A stretch of 64,000 bases of DNA, from assembly GCF_029873635.1 (NCBI RefSeq), contig NC_080420.1:29317032-29381031 (forward strand). Reading direction: 5' to 3'. Shown in pieces: positions 23,251 through 32,942 of the stretch (the stretch's first letter is position 1; each line of letters begins with the position of its first letter). The stretch is from Malania oleifera (lineage: Eukaryota; Streptophyta; Magnoliopsida; Santalales; Ximeniaceae). Below the pieces are notes generated by a model. It was not told the DNA's origin. It searched no databases and saw only the letters and a program-made list of their open reading frames with translations. Position numbers and translations under genes: made by a program.

Positions 23251-23799
23251 TGTTATATTTGTGTGTGGCTCTTATACTTAGTGGGATCACAAACACAAAA
23301 AAGAAAACATGTGAGAGAAGTCTTCTTGTGCTGGCAGTAGAAGACTCGTCGACGAGTGCCCTATGCTCGTCGACGAATAGATACAGAGAGTCTGAAAATC
23401 TCAGAGTTAAAGACTCGTTGATGAGTGGGTTTCTTTGACTCATCGACGAATCCCCTATTATTGTCGATGAGTACGCTTGAGCTACGAGAAGAAATTCAAA
23501 TTTTGAATTTGAACGTTGAGGTGGTCGGGTAATTGGGGGGGGGGGGACCTCCAAAGGAAGTCGATTTATCCTTGTCTGAGGGTATTGTGAGATATGAAAG
23601 AAATCTTTATGAAGTGTATTGTGTATTCTCAAATTTCTTAGTGAAAATTTTGTGTCGTTTGCTTCCGTGGATGTAGGCTTTGCTGAACCACATACATCTT
23701 GTTGTTGTGTTTGTTATTTCATGTTTTCTGGTGGAGTTTGATCTGTTTGTTACATTTTTATTCCGCTGTGCATCCTATATCCGATCCATTATTACAACA
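23251..23799 (+). repeat. 5' LTR of element D
   Basis: This 549-bp LTR contains the perfect 14-bp palindrome ACTCGTCGACGAGT (23344-23357) and four or five variants up to about 23472. A G-run of 10 near 23537 was probably made by slippage. The LTR ends at ...TTACAACA, before AAG and the primer-binding site. Confidence 0.9.
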
Positions 23800-23802
23800 A
23801 AG

Positions 23803-23814
23803 TGGTACAAGAGC
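23803..23814 (+). other. Primer-binding site of element D
   Basis: TGGTACAAGAGC lies 3 bp after the LTR. It is a variant of the initiator-Met tRNA site TGGTATCAGAGC, with changes in the middle. Confidence 0.65.
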
Positions 23815-23824
23815 GATTGTTGAT

Positions 23825-23970
23825 ATGGCTTCGAGATCATCTTCTGCAAGATTTGACTTCATCAAATTTGATGGAACTGGGAACTTTGGTTTGTGGCAGA
23901 AGAGAGTGAAGGATATACTTGTACAACAAGGAATGACTAAGGCTCTACTTGGCGTTCAACCTGTTGGAAT
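23825..23970 (+). pseudogene. gag start of element D
   Basis: The ATG at 23825 begins a Copia gag (RFDFIKFDGTGNFGLWQKRVKDIL, then QGMTKALLG). After the GVQPVG residues the frame enters the inserted solo LTR at about 23971. The gag continues at 25975 with MDEAIWGELEAK. The start and the 48 codons before the break look intact. Confidence 0.85.
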
Positions 23971-25972
23971 TGGTGTGATACCAAGAGGGGGGTTAATTGG
24001 GTTTTAAAACATTTTAACTAAATTAAGCATTTCTCTGATTCACCACAAATCATATCTCGTCCAATATGCACGCGTGTATGTAAAATAATAAAACGATAAA
24101 TAAAACATACATGTGTGCAGTATATCTTATTTAAATCAAATGTGTGTATGCACATAATTATGATATCAAATAAACATTCATACACACGCTGAAATTAAAG
24201 TATAGGAATTTAAATAAGATAGAGAGAGAGTGACACACAGATTTGTTATCGAGGTACGGCCAAACCTGTTTACGCCCTACCTTGGGCATACCCCCGAAGG
24301 ATTCTACTATCTCAGCTCACTTAAATGGGTGGAGTAGAAGCCGTTTACACCCTCTTCTTATGGGGAGAGGAAAAACCCCAATTCAATTTTTGAGTTGAAC
24401 CGAACCGGTCTCACTTACGAGTCTGAGTCTCCCCAGTTCAATTTTCTGGGCTGAACCGAACCGGTCTCACTTACAGGGTTAAGACTTCCCAATTCAATTC
24501 CAGGCTGAACCCAACCGATGTAATAAACCATTTTTGTATATATAAAAATGCTTCTAAAAACAAGTAGAGATGTATAACATTAAAAGCTCAAATACATGCA
24601 CTCTAATATGATATGAGTTAAGCTCAGTAAAGTAAAAGATGTTTATCTAAATAATTTTACACAAATAAAATATATATGAAAAATGAGTAATATTGTTCTC
24701 CTATAAATATTTTTGCAAATAAATAATATTTGGAGAATCTAAGAATTTAAATTCAAGAAAATATTTGTACTGTAAATAATTTTCTACCAAAACTATTTAT
24801 CAAAGAAATAACCTTGAGAAAACCTAAGCAAATACTCTCAAAAGTGTTTTTTAAAGAAAAAAGTTAGTTGAGAGTAAAAGCAAATAAAATGTCCTAAATA
24901 AAATACTCTCCTAAAAAATGATTTTGAAATAAATACATGAAAGAGAGTTTGAGAGATTTGTATAAAAGACTTGGCCCCAAAAGAATGATTTTAACAATAA
25001 AAAATGTTTTGGGAGAACTTTGATTAACAATGGATTAGAGAGAAAATTTGGACTAATCAAAGTTGCTAATCAAAGCAATTGAGGGGGTATGTATAAATTT
25101 TACAAAAATTGTGACCGTTGGGGATACACTCGGTATTTTAGAAAAGTTTAATTAAAAGTTAATGACGTTAAGCGTTTTTAAAAAATTCTAACCCGAGAGT
25201 TTCGGTTGACCATATTTGAGGTTCAGTCGACCATATCACTAAATTCGGTTGACTGTGACATTTTTGAACTGATGTTTTGGTCGACAGTATTAAGGCAATT
25301 TTGAACCCTCCGAGGTTCAATCGACCAGGGCACGTTCGGTTAACCAAATTCAGAGGTTCGGTCAACCAGGTCAGATTTTAACTAAGGGTTCGGTTGACCA
25401 AAGCATTAGGAATCACCCACGTGTCAGTTTGGTCGACCATACAGTTCAAGTTCATTTTAAAATGGTCGACCGAATAGTCAACCTGTTAACCTTGTTAGGT
25501 TCGGTCGACCGAAGCTTCTATGCAGGTTTGGGATCAGTCGACCAAATACACTTAAAGTATGCATTTAAGGCCTGATTTGAGTTTAAAGTTACGTGCAAGG
25601 ACCTAGGGTCTATCTAAGGTCAAGGCTCTTTAATTTAGTCTAAAAAACCTAATTTCGGTCTACCGAAGTCAGCCCTAAAGTCTCTCTATGGTCATTACTG
25701 AGCATTCAAACATATCATGCAAATATATGCATTATTACATACCAAAGATAAAAAATTAAATGCAATACAATTACAAAACAAATGTCTTCTTCTTTGCTCT
25801 TTTGTCTTTTGTGGAAAACGTCAGTTGATGTGAGCTTTCAGGCTTCCATCTTTCTCTTCTATGTGTGCATTTTGAATTGTAAACTTGTTCAAAACACTAG
25901 GCACACACAAAAGATACATGTACTTTCTTAGTATCAAAACAGGGATCAGACTTAAAAAGGCAACACAACTGG
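23971..25972 (-). repeat. Minus-strand solo LTR (Sirevirus-like) inserted in D gag
   Basis: Read on the minus strand, this 2.0-kb segment has the layout of the A and B LTRs. It starts near TGTTGCCTTTTTAAGTCTGATCC (in pieces), has a palindrome-rich upstream part (25195-25530 on plus), a degenerate form of the conserved hairpin (24250-24282 on plus) and ends with a CCCCCTCTTGGTATCACA block. The flanks share TTGGAAT (23964-23970 and 25973-25979), longer than the usual 5 bp, so the exact ends are uncertain. I find no coding region. It probably remained after recombination between two LTRs. Confidence 0.65.
25195..25530 (-). repeat. TTCGGTCGACCGAA-type palindrome array in the solo LTR
   Basis: At least ten variants of GGTTCGGTCGACC occur between 25195 and 25530, for example near 25203, 25222, 25245, 25278, 25317, 25333, 25351, 25389, 25429 and 25464. 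The copy at 25500-25513 is the perfect 14-bp palindrome TTCGGTCGACCGAA. Most others differ by C/T or G/A. Confidence 0.8.
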
Positions 25973-25974
25973 TT

Positions 25975-26585
25975 GGAATGGATGAGGCAATATGGGGAGA
26001 ATTGGAAGCAAAAGTCGTTTCTACAATACACTTGTGTTTGGCCGATGAAGTTCTCTATCATGTGATGAAGGAGGATTCTCCAGCGGCTATGTGACAAAAG
26101 TTAGAAAGCTGGTATATGTCTAAATCCTTGTCGAATAAAATTTTTCTTAAGCAAAGGTTGTATTGACTTAAGATGGTTGATGGTTCAGATTTGAACCAAC
26201 ATATAAACACTTTCAATCAAATTGTGAGTGATTTGGCACGTGTTGATGTAAAGTTCGAGGAGGAAGACAAAACATTGATGCTATTAAATTCCCTACCTAC
26301 GTTTCAAACTTATGAGAATTTTTTTACAACTTTTACATGGGGCAAGGATAGCCTGAATTTGGAAAAGGTAACAAGTGCATTGCTTGATTTTCACCAAAGA
26401 AAAATAATTAGCGATGAAGCTTCACATGGTGAAGGACTTGTTGTGAAAAGTAATCAAGAATATGGGAGATGTAAGTCCCAAAGTAAATCTCGGTTGCAGA
26501 CAGGGAAGAAAGAAGGATGTGAAATGTTTTAAGTGCGTAAAATTGGGCACATAAGACTAGAATGTCCAAAGTGGAAGAAAGAGAA
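25975..26585 (+). pseudogene. gag remainder and zinc knuckle of element D
   Basis: The frame runs to a TGA at 26092, then from about 26173 gives a typical Copia gag middle (DGSDLNQHINTFNQIVSDLA, then EEDKTLMLLNSLP) ending at 26532. A degenerate knuckle follows near 26520-26570 (KIGHIRLECPKWKK), with its first Cys residues altered. Several stops make it non-functional. Confidence 0.85.
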
Positions 26586-26625
26586 TTTTGAAAATCAGTA
26601 AGGTCCGTTAGAATCTGCAAATGTA

Positions 26626-27147
26626 GTGGAAGAAGATTCAGAGTGCAGTGATGGGGATATGCTATGTATTTCATCAGGTTCGAAGTGTCTCACGGATAAT
26701 TCTTGGATTCTAGATACCAAATGTTCTTATCATATGACAACAAATAGAAAATGGTTTAACACCTATAGGTCAGTCAATACTGGTTGTGTTTTTATGAGAA
26801 ATAATATTTCATGCAAAATACTTGGTATTGGAAATATCAAAATCAAAATGCATGATGGTGTTGTAAGAACCATATGTGAAGTAAGGCATGTTGAGGGTCT
26901 AGAAAAGAATGTTATTTCATTGGGTATTTTAGACTGTAATGGTTTTTGTTACAAGTCTGAAAAAGGAGAAATGAAGGTGTGCGAAGGCAACTCGATAGTG
27001 ATGAAAGAAGAAAAGATAGCAGGAAATATCTATATACTGTGGGGTGTTACAATTGTAGGTGAAGCTACAACTGTTGAATCTGAATCAGATACTTTGTGGC
27101 ATATGCAGTTGAAGCATATGGATGACTACATGTATTCAGATGTTTAG
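26626..27147 (+). pseudogene. Protease and GAG-pre-integrase region of element D
   Basis: The protease start reads SWILDTKCSYHMTTNRKWF, where the usual DSG triplet is DTK, so the active-site neighbourhood is altered. It is followed by a conserved Copia stretch (VRHVEGLEKNVISLGILD near 26885) and the start of the pre-integrase segment (TLWHMQLKHMDD near 27093). The frame stops at 27147. Confidence 0.8.
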
Positions 27148-28661
27148 GGACCGATGATGATAACATCAAAGGATAGACATATATTTTTCGTGAATGTATC
27201 ATGGAAAGTCTTGGTTTATTTTATGTAGCAGAAGCCTAATGTTGAGGTGTTGTGGTTGAGGTGGAGTACAAGACCATGAGAGAAATCCTCATGTTAACCA
27301 TTGGAACTAAGTACGTTGGTTTTGTTCAAGGAGTTTTGTGAGCAGGGTAGATCATATACAGGGCTTGCAGGGTACTTCTTGGTGAAGTTAGTGAGTATGA
27401 CGCGTTTCTCGTGTGACTGATCGCTAAAAGTATCGTTAGATGGGAAAGTTGCAAGTGAATTGTTGGCAGGTTTTGCGGTAGACCACTCAGTTGTGAATGG
27501 ATGTCCACTGGTGTACTATTCAAGCGATGGAGGATCTAGGCTTGGTGTTATATCTGGACAGTACATCTTTCTGGGTTATAAGAAAGGTGGGTGCAAGTTA
27601 GGTGATTCTGTGGCAAAAAAAGGGGTGATCAAGGTTATAAATTTTGTTGTTAAAATCATGGGGCAGCGTACTCAAGTAAAGGAAGAGAATCAAATGCCAG
27701 AAAACTGCGGCAGCAACAATTATGTTATTCAGGTGGAGTTAGGGACTCAGGGCAAAAATGCAGGAGTTCTATTTCGGGTCAACAGTATTATGGTATGAAT
27801 GGACATATGATGCAAGTGGAGCAACAGATTCAGGACAGAGATGATATAGTTCATATTGTAGGGAGTTTTCAGCTAGGGAAACCAGTAGGATCATGGTAGG
27901 CTCATATGTACTATTAGACCACTACTTAGGTATGTGAGTTGGTGAGGCTTCCAGTTTGCAAGAGGGTGATAGGATGCTGTGGAGTGATGTATATGTTGTG
28001 TGTGAATAACATGTTATTGGCTGGAAAGGCTTTGACTGGGGTTGATTAGTTGGAAATTATGTTGAAATTTTTTGACATGAATGTGTTGGGTACGACCCAA
28101 ATGGGCCTTGGTTTGCTGATTCGCATGGATAGAGCTACAGAGAGATTGATGTTATCTCAAGGTGGCTTTGTGGACGGAACCGTAGGGAGACTTTGTTTGC
28201 CGTCTCAAGGAGGTTCTACGGAGACTCGTTGTGAAATGTCTACCATTCGGTACCCAAAGACGGGCCGTGATGCTCGAGATATGTCAAAGGTCCTCCATGA
28301 TTGTCTAATGAAGTGTTTTAGTAGACAACAGAGTGGACCATCAATTGTTAGTTTTGTTAAAGACTATGCAGGGGGCTTTGGTGATATAAGACTTGTAGCA
28401 GTTTTTATGTTTCCTGTTGTGGGAAAGTCTTATTGGAAGCCAAGGGCGAAGTCTTTGGGTATTGAATCTACAACTATATTGGGGCTGATGGTAGAAGCAA
28501 AAGCTGCCATTGGGAAGTTCAAGCGACATTGTTTGGACTTGGTGCATGTCTCTTAGTACTAGAAGGAAGACGGTTGCAATCGAGCGTTTCAAGTTCAAGG
28601 TGGAGCAATCAATCATGTTTTTGGGTTCTCCTAAGGGACATATAATCGCTAAGGTGGAGAT
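27148..28661 (+). pseudogene. Degraded integrase, RT and RNase H remnants of element D
   Basis: Only scattered Copia pieces remain. An integrase C-terminal phrase (FLGYKKGGCKLGDSVAKKGVI) lies near 27570. RT phrases near 28060-28160 include a version of the MKDLG...LGM region and a LMLSQG ending. RNase H-like pieces lie near 28300-28560. Large deletions and frameshifts separate them, and no catalytic RT motif is visible. The open frame at 28050-28556 is a mosaic, not a gene. Confidence 0.65.
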
Positions 28662-29228
28662 TGTTATATTTGTGTGTTACTCTTATACTTAGTGGGATCA
28701 CAAACAAAGGAAGGAAAACATGTGAGAGAAGTTTTCTTGTGCTGGTAGCAGAAAACTCGTCGACAAGTGCCCTGTGCTCGTTGACGAGTAGATACCGAGA
28801 GCTTAAAAATATGAGAGAGTTAAAGACTCATCGACGAGAGGACAGACTCGTCGATGAGTGAGCTTCTTTGACTCGTCGACAAATCTCTTGTTCTCGTCGA
28901 CGAGTACGCTTGGGCAACGAGAAGAAGTTCAAATTTTGAATTTGAACGTTGGGGTGGTTGGGTAATTTGGGAGAAACCTCTGAAGGAAGCCGATTTATCC
29001 CTGTCTGAGGGTATTGTGAGATACGAGAGAGATATTTGTGAAGTGTATTGTGTATTCTCAAATTTCTTAGTGAAATTTTTACGCCAATTGCTTCCGTGGA
29101 TGTTGGTTTTGCCGAATCACATACGTCTTATTGTTGTGTTTGTTATTTTATGTTTTCTGGTTAAGTTTGATCTGCTTGTTGCATTTTTATTCCACTATGC
29201 ATCCTATATCCGATCCATTATTACAACA
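28662..29228 (+). repeat. 3' LTR of element D
   Basis: It matches the 5' LTR with substitutions and small indels (567 against 549 bp). The TCGTCGACGA array recurs at about 28756-28910. The C-run/G-run near the middle differs between copies. Confidence 0.9.
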
Positions 29229-29898
29229 TTAGGTTTAATTTTAGAGGTGATTTTTTTCTAACAAACACTATACTTCACCAAATAAATTTCATTTCAATTA
29301 CTTTGACCAATATGAAAAATCTTATTTAGTAAGGTTCATTCTAATTCCAAATAGGAGGTTATAAAAAGGCATACAAAAAGTGATATACCTATACTTGTGT
29401 TCTTCATTTTTTTTGGAATCACCTATTGCATGTATACTCACATGACACATTACTTAACTCAAGACTTGTGCTAAATTAAGAAATAATCACCAAATTGATT
29501 GCACATTAATATGTAGTTTATGATAAGTAAACTAAGGAAATACATAAATCAATACATATATACAGATCAAGAAAATACAAATTTTGAGAACACAAATTGT
29601 AGCATATGATATTATAAACAAAATAAATTTGGAACGTAAATATAAATAGAAAAACATTATATGTAAAAGAAGCTGTTGCCAGTTTAAGAGACGATGAAAT
29701 CTTATTTTTACAGTAGTAAGATTTATCTTCGTGAATTTGGTAGGAGCAAGAATTCTTGAGATTTTTTTTTTGAATATTTTTTTATGATTCCATTTTGAAA
29801 TATGAAAGGAGATTTGTGTATGTGGAAAAGGTTGATTGCCCGATGTGAAAGAAAATAGTGTAAAAAAGAGAGAGATTGAGAGAGATAAGTTTACAAAA
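29229..29898. other. Flank of D with a diverged copy of the left flank
   Basis: The stretch 29249-29365 (TTTTTTCTAACAAACACT through GGAGGTTATAAA) resembles 23047-23160, on the other side of element D, with many differences. The rest is AT-rich with no gene. GTTTACAAAA at 29889-29898 is the left target-site copy of the LINE that follows. Confidence 0.55.
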
Positions 29899-30555
29899 TA
29901 TTTTGGTTCTTGTTCAAATAATGAAGCTGAATTGAGAGCTGTGTTGGAAGGAATAAAGATTTGCAAACAGTTGGGTCATACCTGTATCGATATTGAATGT
30001 GATTCGAATATTGTAGTTAATTGGATTAGAGTTAGGAAGTGCTCATTGTGGTATTTGTGAGATTTTTGGGAGCAGCTTATTGGTTTATTGGAGGGAGTGG
30101 ATTTTTCGATAAATCATTTGCATAGATAAGGGAACAAAGTAGCAGATGCCTTAACTCGACAATGTGCTATGGGGAGGAATAGTTTGTTTACAAATAGTAG
30201 TCAACTCCCTAAAGTTAGCAATGGTTTGTATAAATTGGAGAAGATGGGTATGACTTATATGAGGTATGTTTAGCTGATTTTCTTTTGGTTTTTGCTCATG
30301 CTTTTTGCTGTTCTTCTTTTGTTTTGTTATGTTGTGTGAATTTGTTTTGTAGGTCATGATTTGTTTTGTTTTGTTTGGACTTGTAATCCGGTTTTGGCTG
30401 GATGTTGGGTTTGTTTTTTGGGAGATTTTTAACATTTGTCTTTTGTTATCTCTCATTGATTGTCTTGTAACCACGGTATTCCTCCGCCAAAAGTAAGGGG
30501 TTATCAATAAATAAATGGAGGTACCGCCCTTCTTAAAAAAAAAAAAAAAAAAAAA
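29899..30555 (+). mobile_element. 5'-truncated L1-type LINE tail with RNase H domain
   Basis: The end of an RNase H domain (SNNEAELRAVLEGIKICKQLG, then IECDSNIVVNW, then GNKVADALTRQC) is followed by a 3' UTR and a 21-bp A-run (30535-30555). A perfect 10-bp target duplication, GTTTACAAAA, flanks it (29889-29898 and 30556-30565). Conserved Glu and Asp residues of RNase H are present in these phrases, but stops occur at 30058 and near 30128. Truncation from the 5' end and a poly(A) tail are typical of LINE insertion by target-primed reverse transcription. Confidence 0.92.
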
Positions 30556-30565
30556 GTTTACAAAA

Positions 30566-30581
30566 GACAGTTTTATGTATG

Positions 30582-30617
<36 letters not shown>

Positions 30618-32489
30618 CTAAATTAAAATTTTAAAATTCCTACTCCAAACACAGCCTTAATTTACTTTTAACCGTGAAAACAAAAACAAACTGCAGGAGA
30701 AAAATGTGAAGCCTCAACAATGCTCATCCCATAAAGGAAACGGGGTCAAGGGAGTCATCCATCAGATAGATTTTCACATGCAGAAGTTGAAGGACCGCAC
30801 ACAATAATGTACCTATATGAATCACATTAAAAAAAATTTGATTGTGACATCTTGTAGATAGAAAGTTACCAAGAGGGGCATGATGCCTGCGAGAAACTGT
30901 AATTCACATGAATTTGATTTTGTGATAATGGAAAAGGAGATTATTACTGTTACTTAAAAGAGAGATCACACTTACAATTTGAAATATTATATTACCCATT
31001 TCGGGTTTGAAAGGCGGCAAGGATTATAGAATGAGAAATAAATTTTCTTATTTTTTGTTTCGAGAGTCTATAAGTTTAGGATTTATTTAATAATTTGTAG
31101 CATTTTTGTTTTTTATTTTTTATTTTTGTTTATTTATTATAAAGAAATAAATTATGAAAATTTATTATTTATATTACTAGTTTTTTTATTTACATTATCG
31201 ATTTTTAATTATTTTTTAAAAATTAAAAACCAAAATTTTCCAAAATGTTTTGATATCCACCATTAACTTTTTTGAACTAAATCACTATAGTTATTTAAAA
31301 ACAATTTTTACTACTTTCTAGTTGTCATATACGATAAAATTGTTCTTGTAAAGTAACTTTTAAAATATAATAATTATGTAAAATAATTATATCAAATTTT
31401 ATTTTATTATTATGTTTTTAATTTGTATTATTTAACATGTTTTTGTTTTAAAAAAATATTTTAATTTTAAAAATATTGACCAAATCGTTTTTTTTTTGGT
31501 TTTTAGCTTCTCTTTTTAGTTTTTAGTTTTCATTCCCGATCTTTAGTTTTCATTTTTAATTTTTGTTTTTATAATTTTTGAAACTTTAGGGAAAGTGAAA
31601 TTTCAAGGGAGACCAGTATCTTTTGTCCAAAAGTTTATAATTGAAATTTATTCAAATCCATCCAATATCCCTCTCAATATCTATTAACATAAATATTTTA
31701 TATATTGTATTATAAATGTTTCTCTTTAAACTATTATTATAAATTTTCAAAACAAAAACCATTAATATGAAGTAATTATCCAAGAGAAAAAGTCACATTA
31801 AATTAATAATCATTAATTATTCGCCTTTGAAAAATGCTCACATTAAGATTTTATAATTGACCAATTTCATTTATTTTAAACGTACAAAACATAAATGGGA
31901 ATGATACTTTTTACTAATACAAAAAATTACCAACATGGGATTAATCTAAATGGGGTTGTTGTGTTGATTGTCAAGATTCCAAAAACTCTATTTCACTTTT
32001 GGTGACACCACTACTCCTACTGAATGGAAAATGAATAAAATAGGCATCGCATATTTGTGTAAAAAGTCTTCTCAATTTCCCATCATAAAATTAAAATATT
32101 ATTTCTCCCATTATGCTTTTCTTTGGGCATTTAGTAAATCATAAAAAGGAAAAGTGTAATTGTATACGGTTTGGATTGACTTCATATTCTGATGAATTAA
32201 GGTGAATTTGTATTTTAAGAAATTAATAATACAAAAAAAATATAACTTTGCATTCGATATATGAAATTTGATGTATAAATTTTAAATTTATTTAAATTTA
32301 GATAAAATGTAATATAAAATTATATTTATTTTGTATTTGAGAGTTTGAATTTAGATTTTTTGTGTAAATTTGTACAAAGTTTGTGCAAAATTATATTATA
32401 TTTCAATCAGATGAAAAATAAAATAAAATTTAAAATTTAAAATTGAAAATTCATACTTTTTAAATGTAAATTATAATGTAGTCGGAATA
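30566..32489. other. AT-rich intergenic DNA upstream of PPC4
   Basis: A TA microsatellite lies at about 30584-30615. The rest is AT-rich, with T-runs and short chance ORFs. I see no exon, RNA gene or complete element. Confidence 0.6.
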
Positions 32490-32743
32490 ACACTCATAAA
32501 TAAATAAATAAATAAATAAATAAATATTGGGGCAATCTTTCAGGCCATTTAAAGAGAATGCCGGATTCACCGGTCTCTCCCAGAGTCCTGCCAAGAGCTT
32601 TCCACTGTTTCTGTCGTACCCTCCACGTGTCGCTTCTCAACTGCCTCCTTGTCACGGCCATTGCAGGCCCCACATTCATTGCCCTCTTCTTCTTCTTCTT
32701 CTTCACAACATCCTCTTACTCTCTTGCCCAACTCCTCCATTAA

Positions 32744-32784
<41 letters not shown>

Positions 32785-32786
32785 CA
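32490..32786 (+). promoter_or_regulatory. Proximal promoter and 5' leader of PPC4
   Basis: An (AAAT)n repeat at about 32496-32526 ends the AT-rich upstream DNA. Then base composition changes sharply to C/T-rich. A CACGTG G-box core lies at 32624-32629 and GGCCCCAC, a TCP-type site, at 32666-32673. (TTC)n at about 32686-32704 and a (CT)n tract at about 32743-32780 run up to the ATG at 32787, typical of plant 5' leaders. No clear TATA box is visible apart from the repeat, so the transcription start is unknown. The sites are motif matches only. Confidence 0.5.
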
Positions 32787-32942
32787 ATGACGGACACCAC
32801 CGACGATATTGCGGAGGAAATCTCCTTCCAGAGCTTCGACGACGACTGCAGGTTACTCGGCAGCCTTCTCAACGACGTCTTGCAGCGGGAAGTCGGCAGC
32901 CAATTCATGGAGAAAGTTGAAAGGACTCGAATCCTCTCCCAG
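32787..32942 (+). CDS. PPC4: PPC4 exon 1
   Basis: It encodes residues 1-52, ending RTRILSQ, with donor CAG|GTTTCT (phase 0). The ATG is the first in frame after the CT tract and matches the family's usual N-terminus. Confidence 0.95.

Larger units (their letters stand above)
23251..29228 (+). mobile_element. Element D: decayed Copia LTR retrotransposon
   Basis: LTRs at 23251-23799 and 28662-29228 both start TGTTATATTTGTGTG and end CGATCCATTATTACAACA. A primer-binding site follows the first, and a purine tract (AAGGTGGAGA) precedes the second. The flanks CTAAG (23246-23250) and TTAGG (29229-29233) could be a target duplication with two transitions. The body is only about 2.9 kb once the internal solo LTR is excluded, so large parts of pol are deleted. 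The gag start looks TNT1/Tork-like. Confidence 0.9.

Noticed and set aside
28050..28556. 168-codon frame in element D
   Set aside because: It is a mosaic of decayed RT and RNase H pieces read through small deletions, not a gene.
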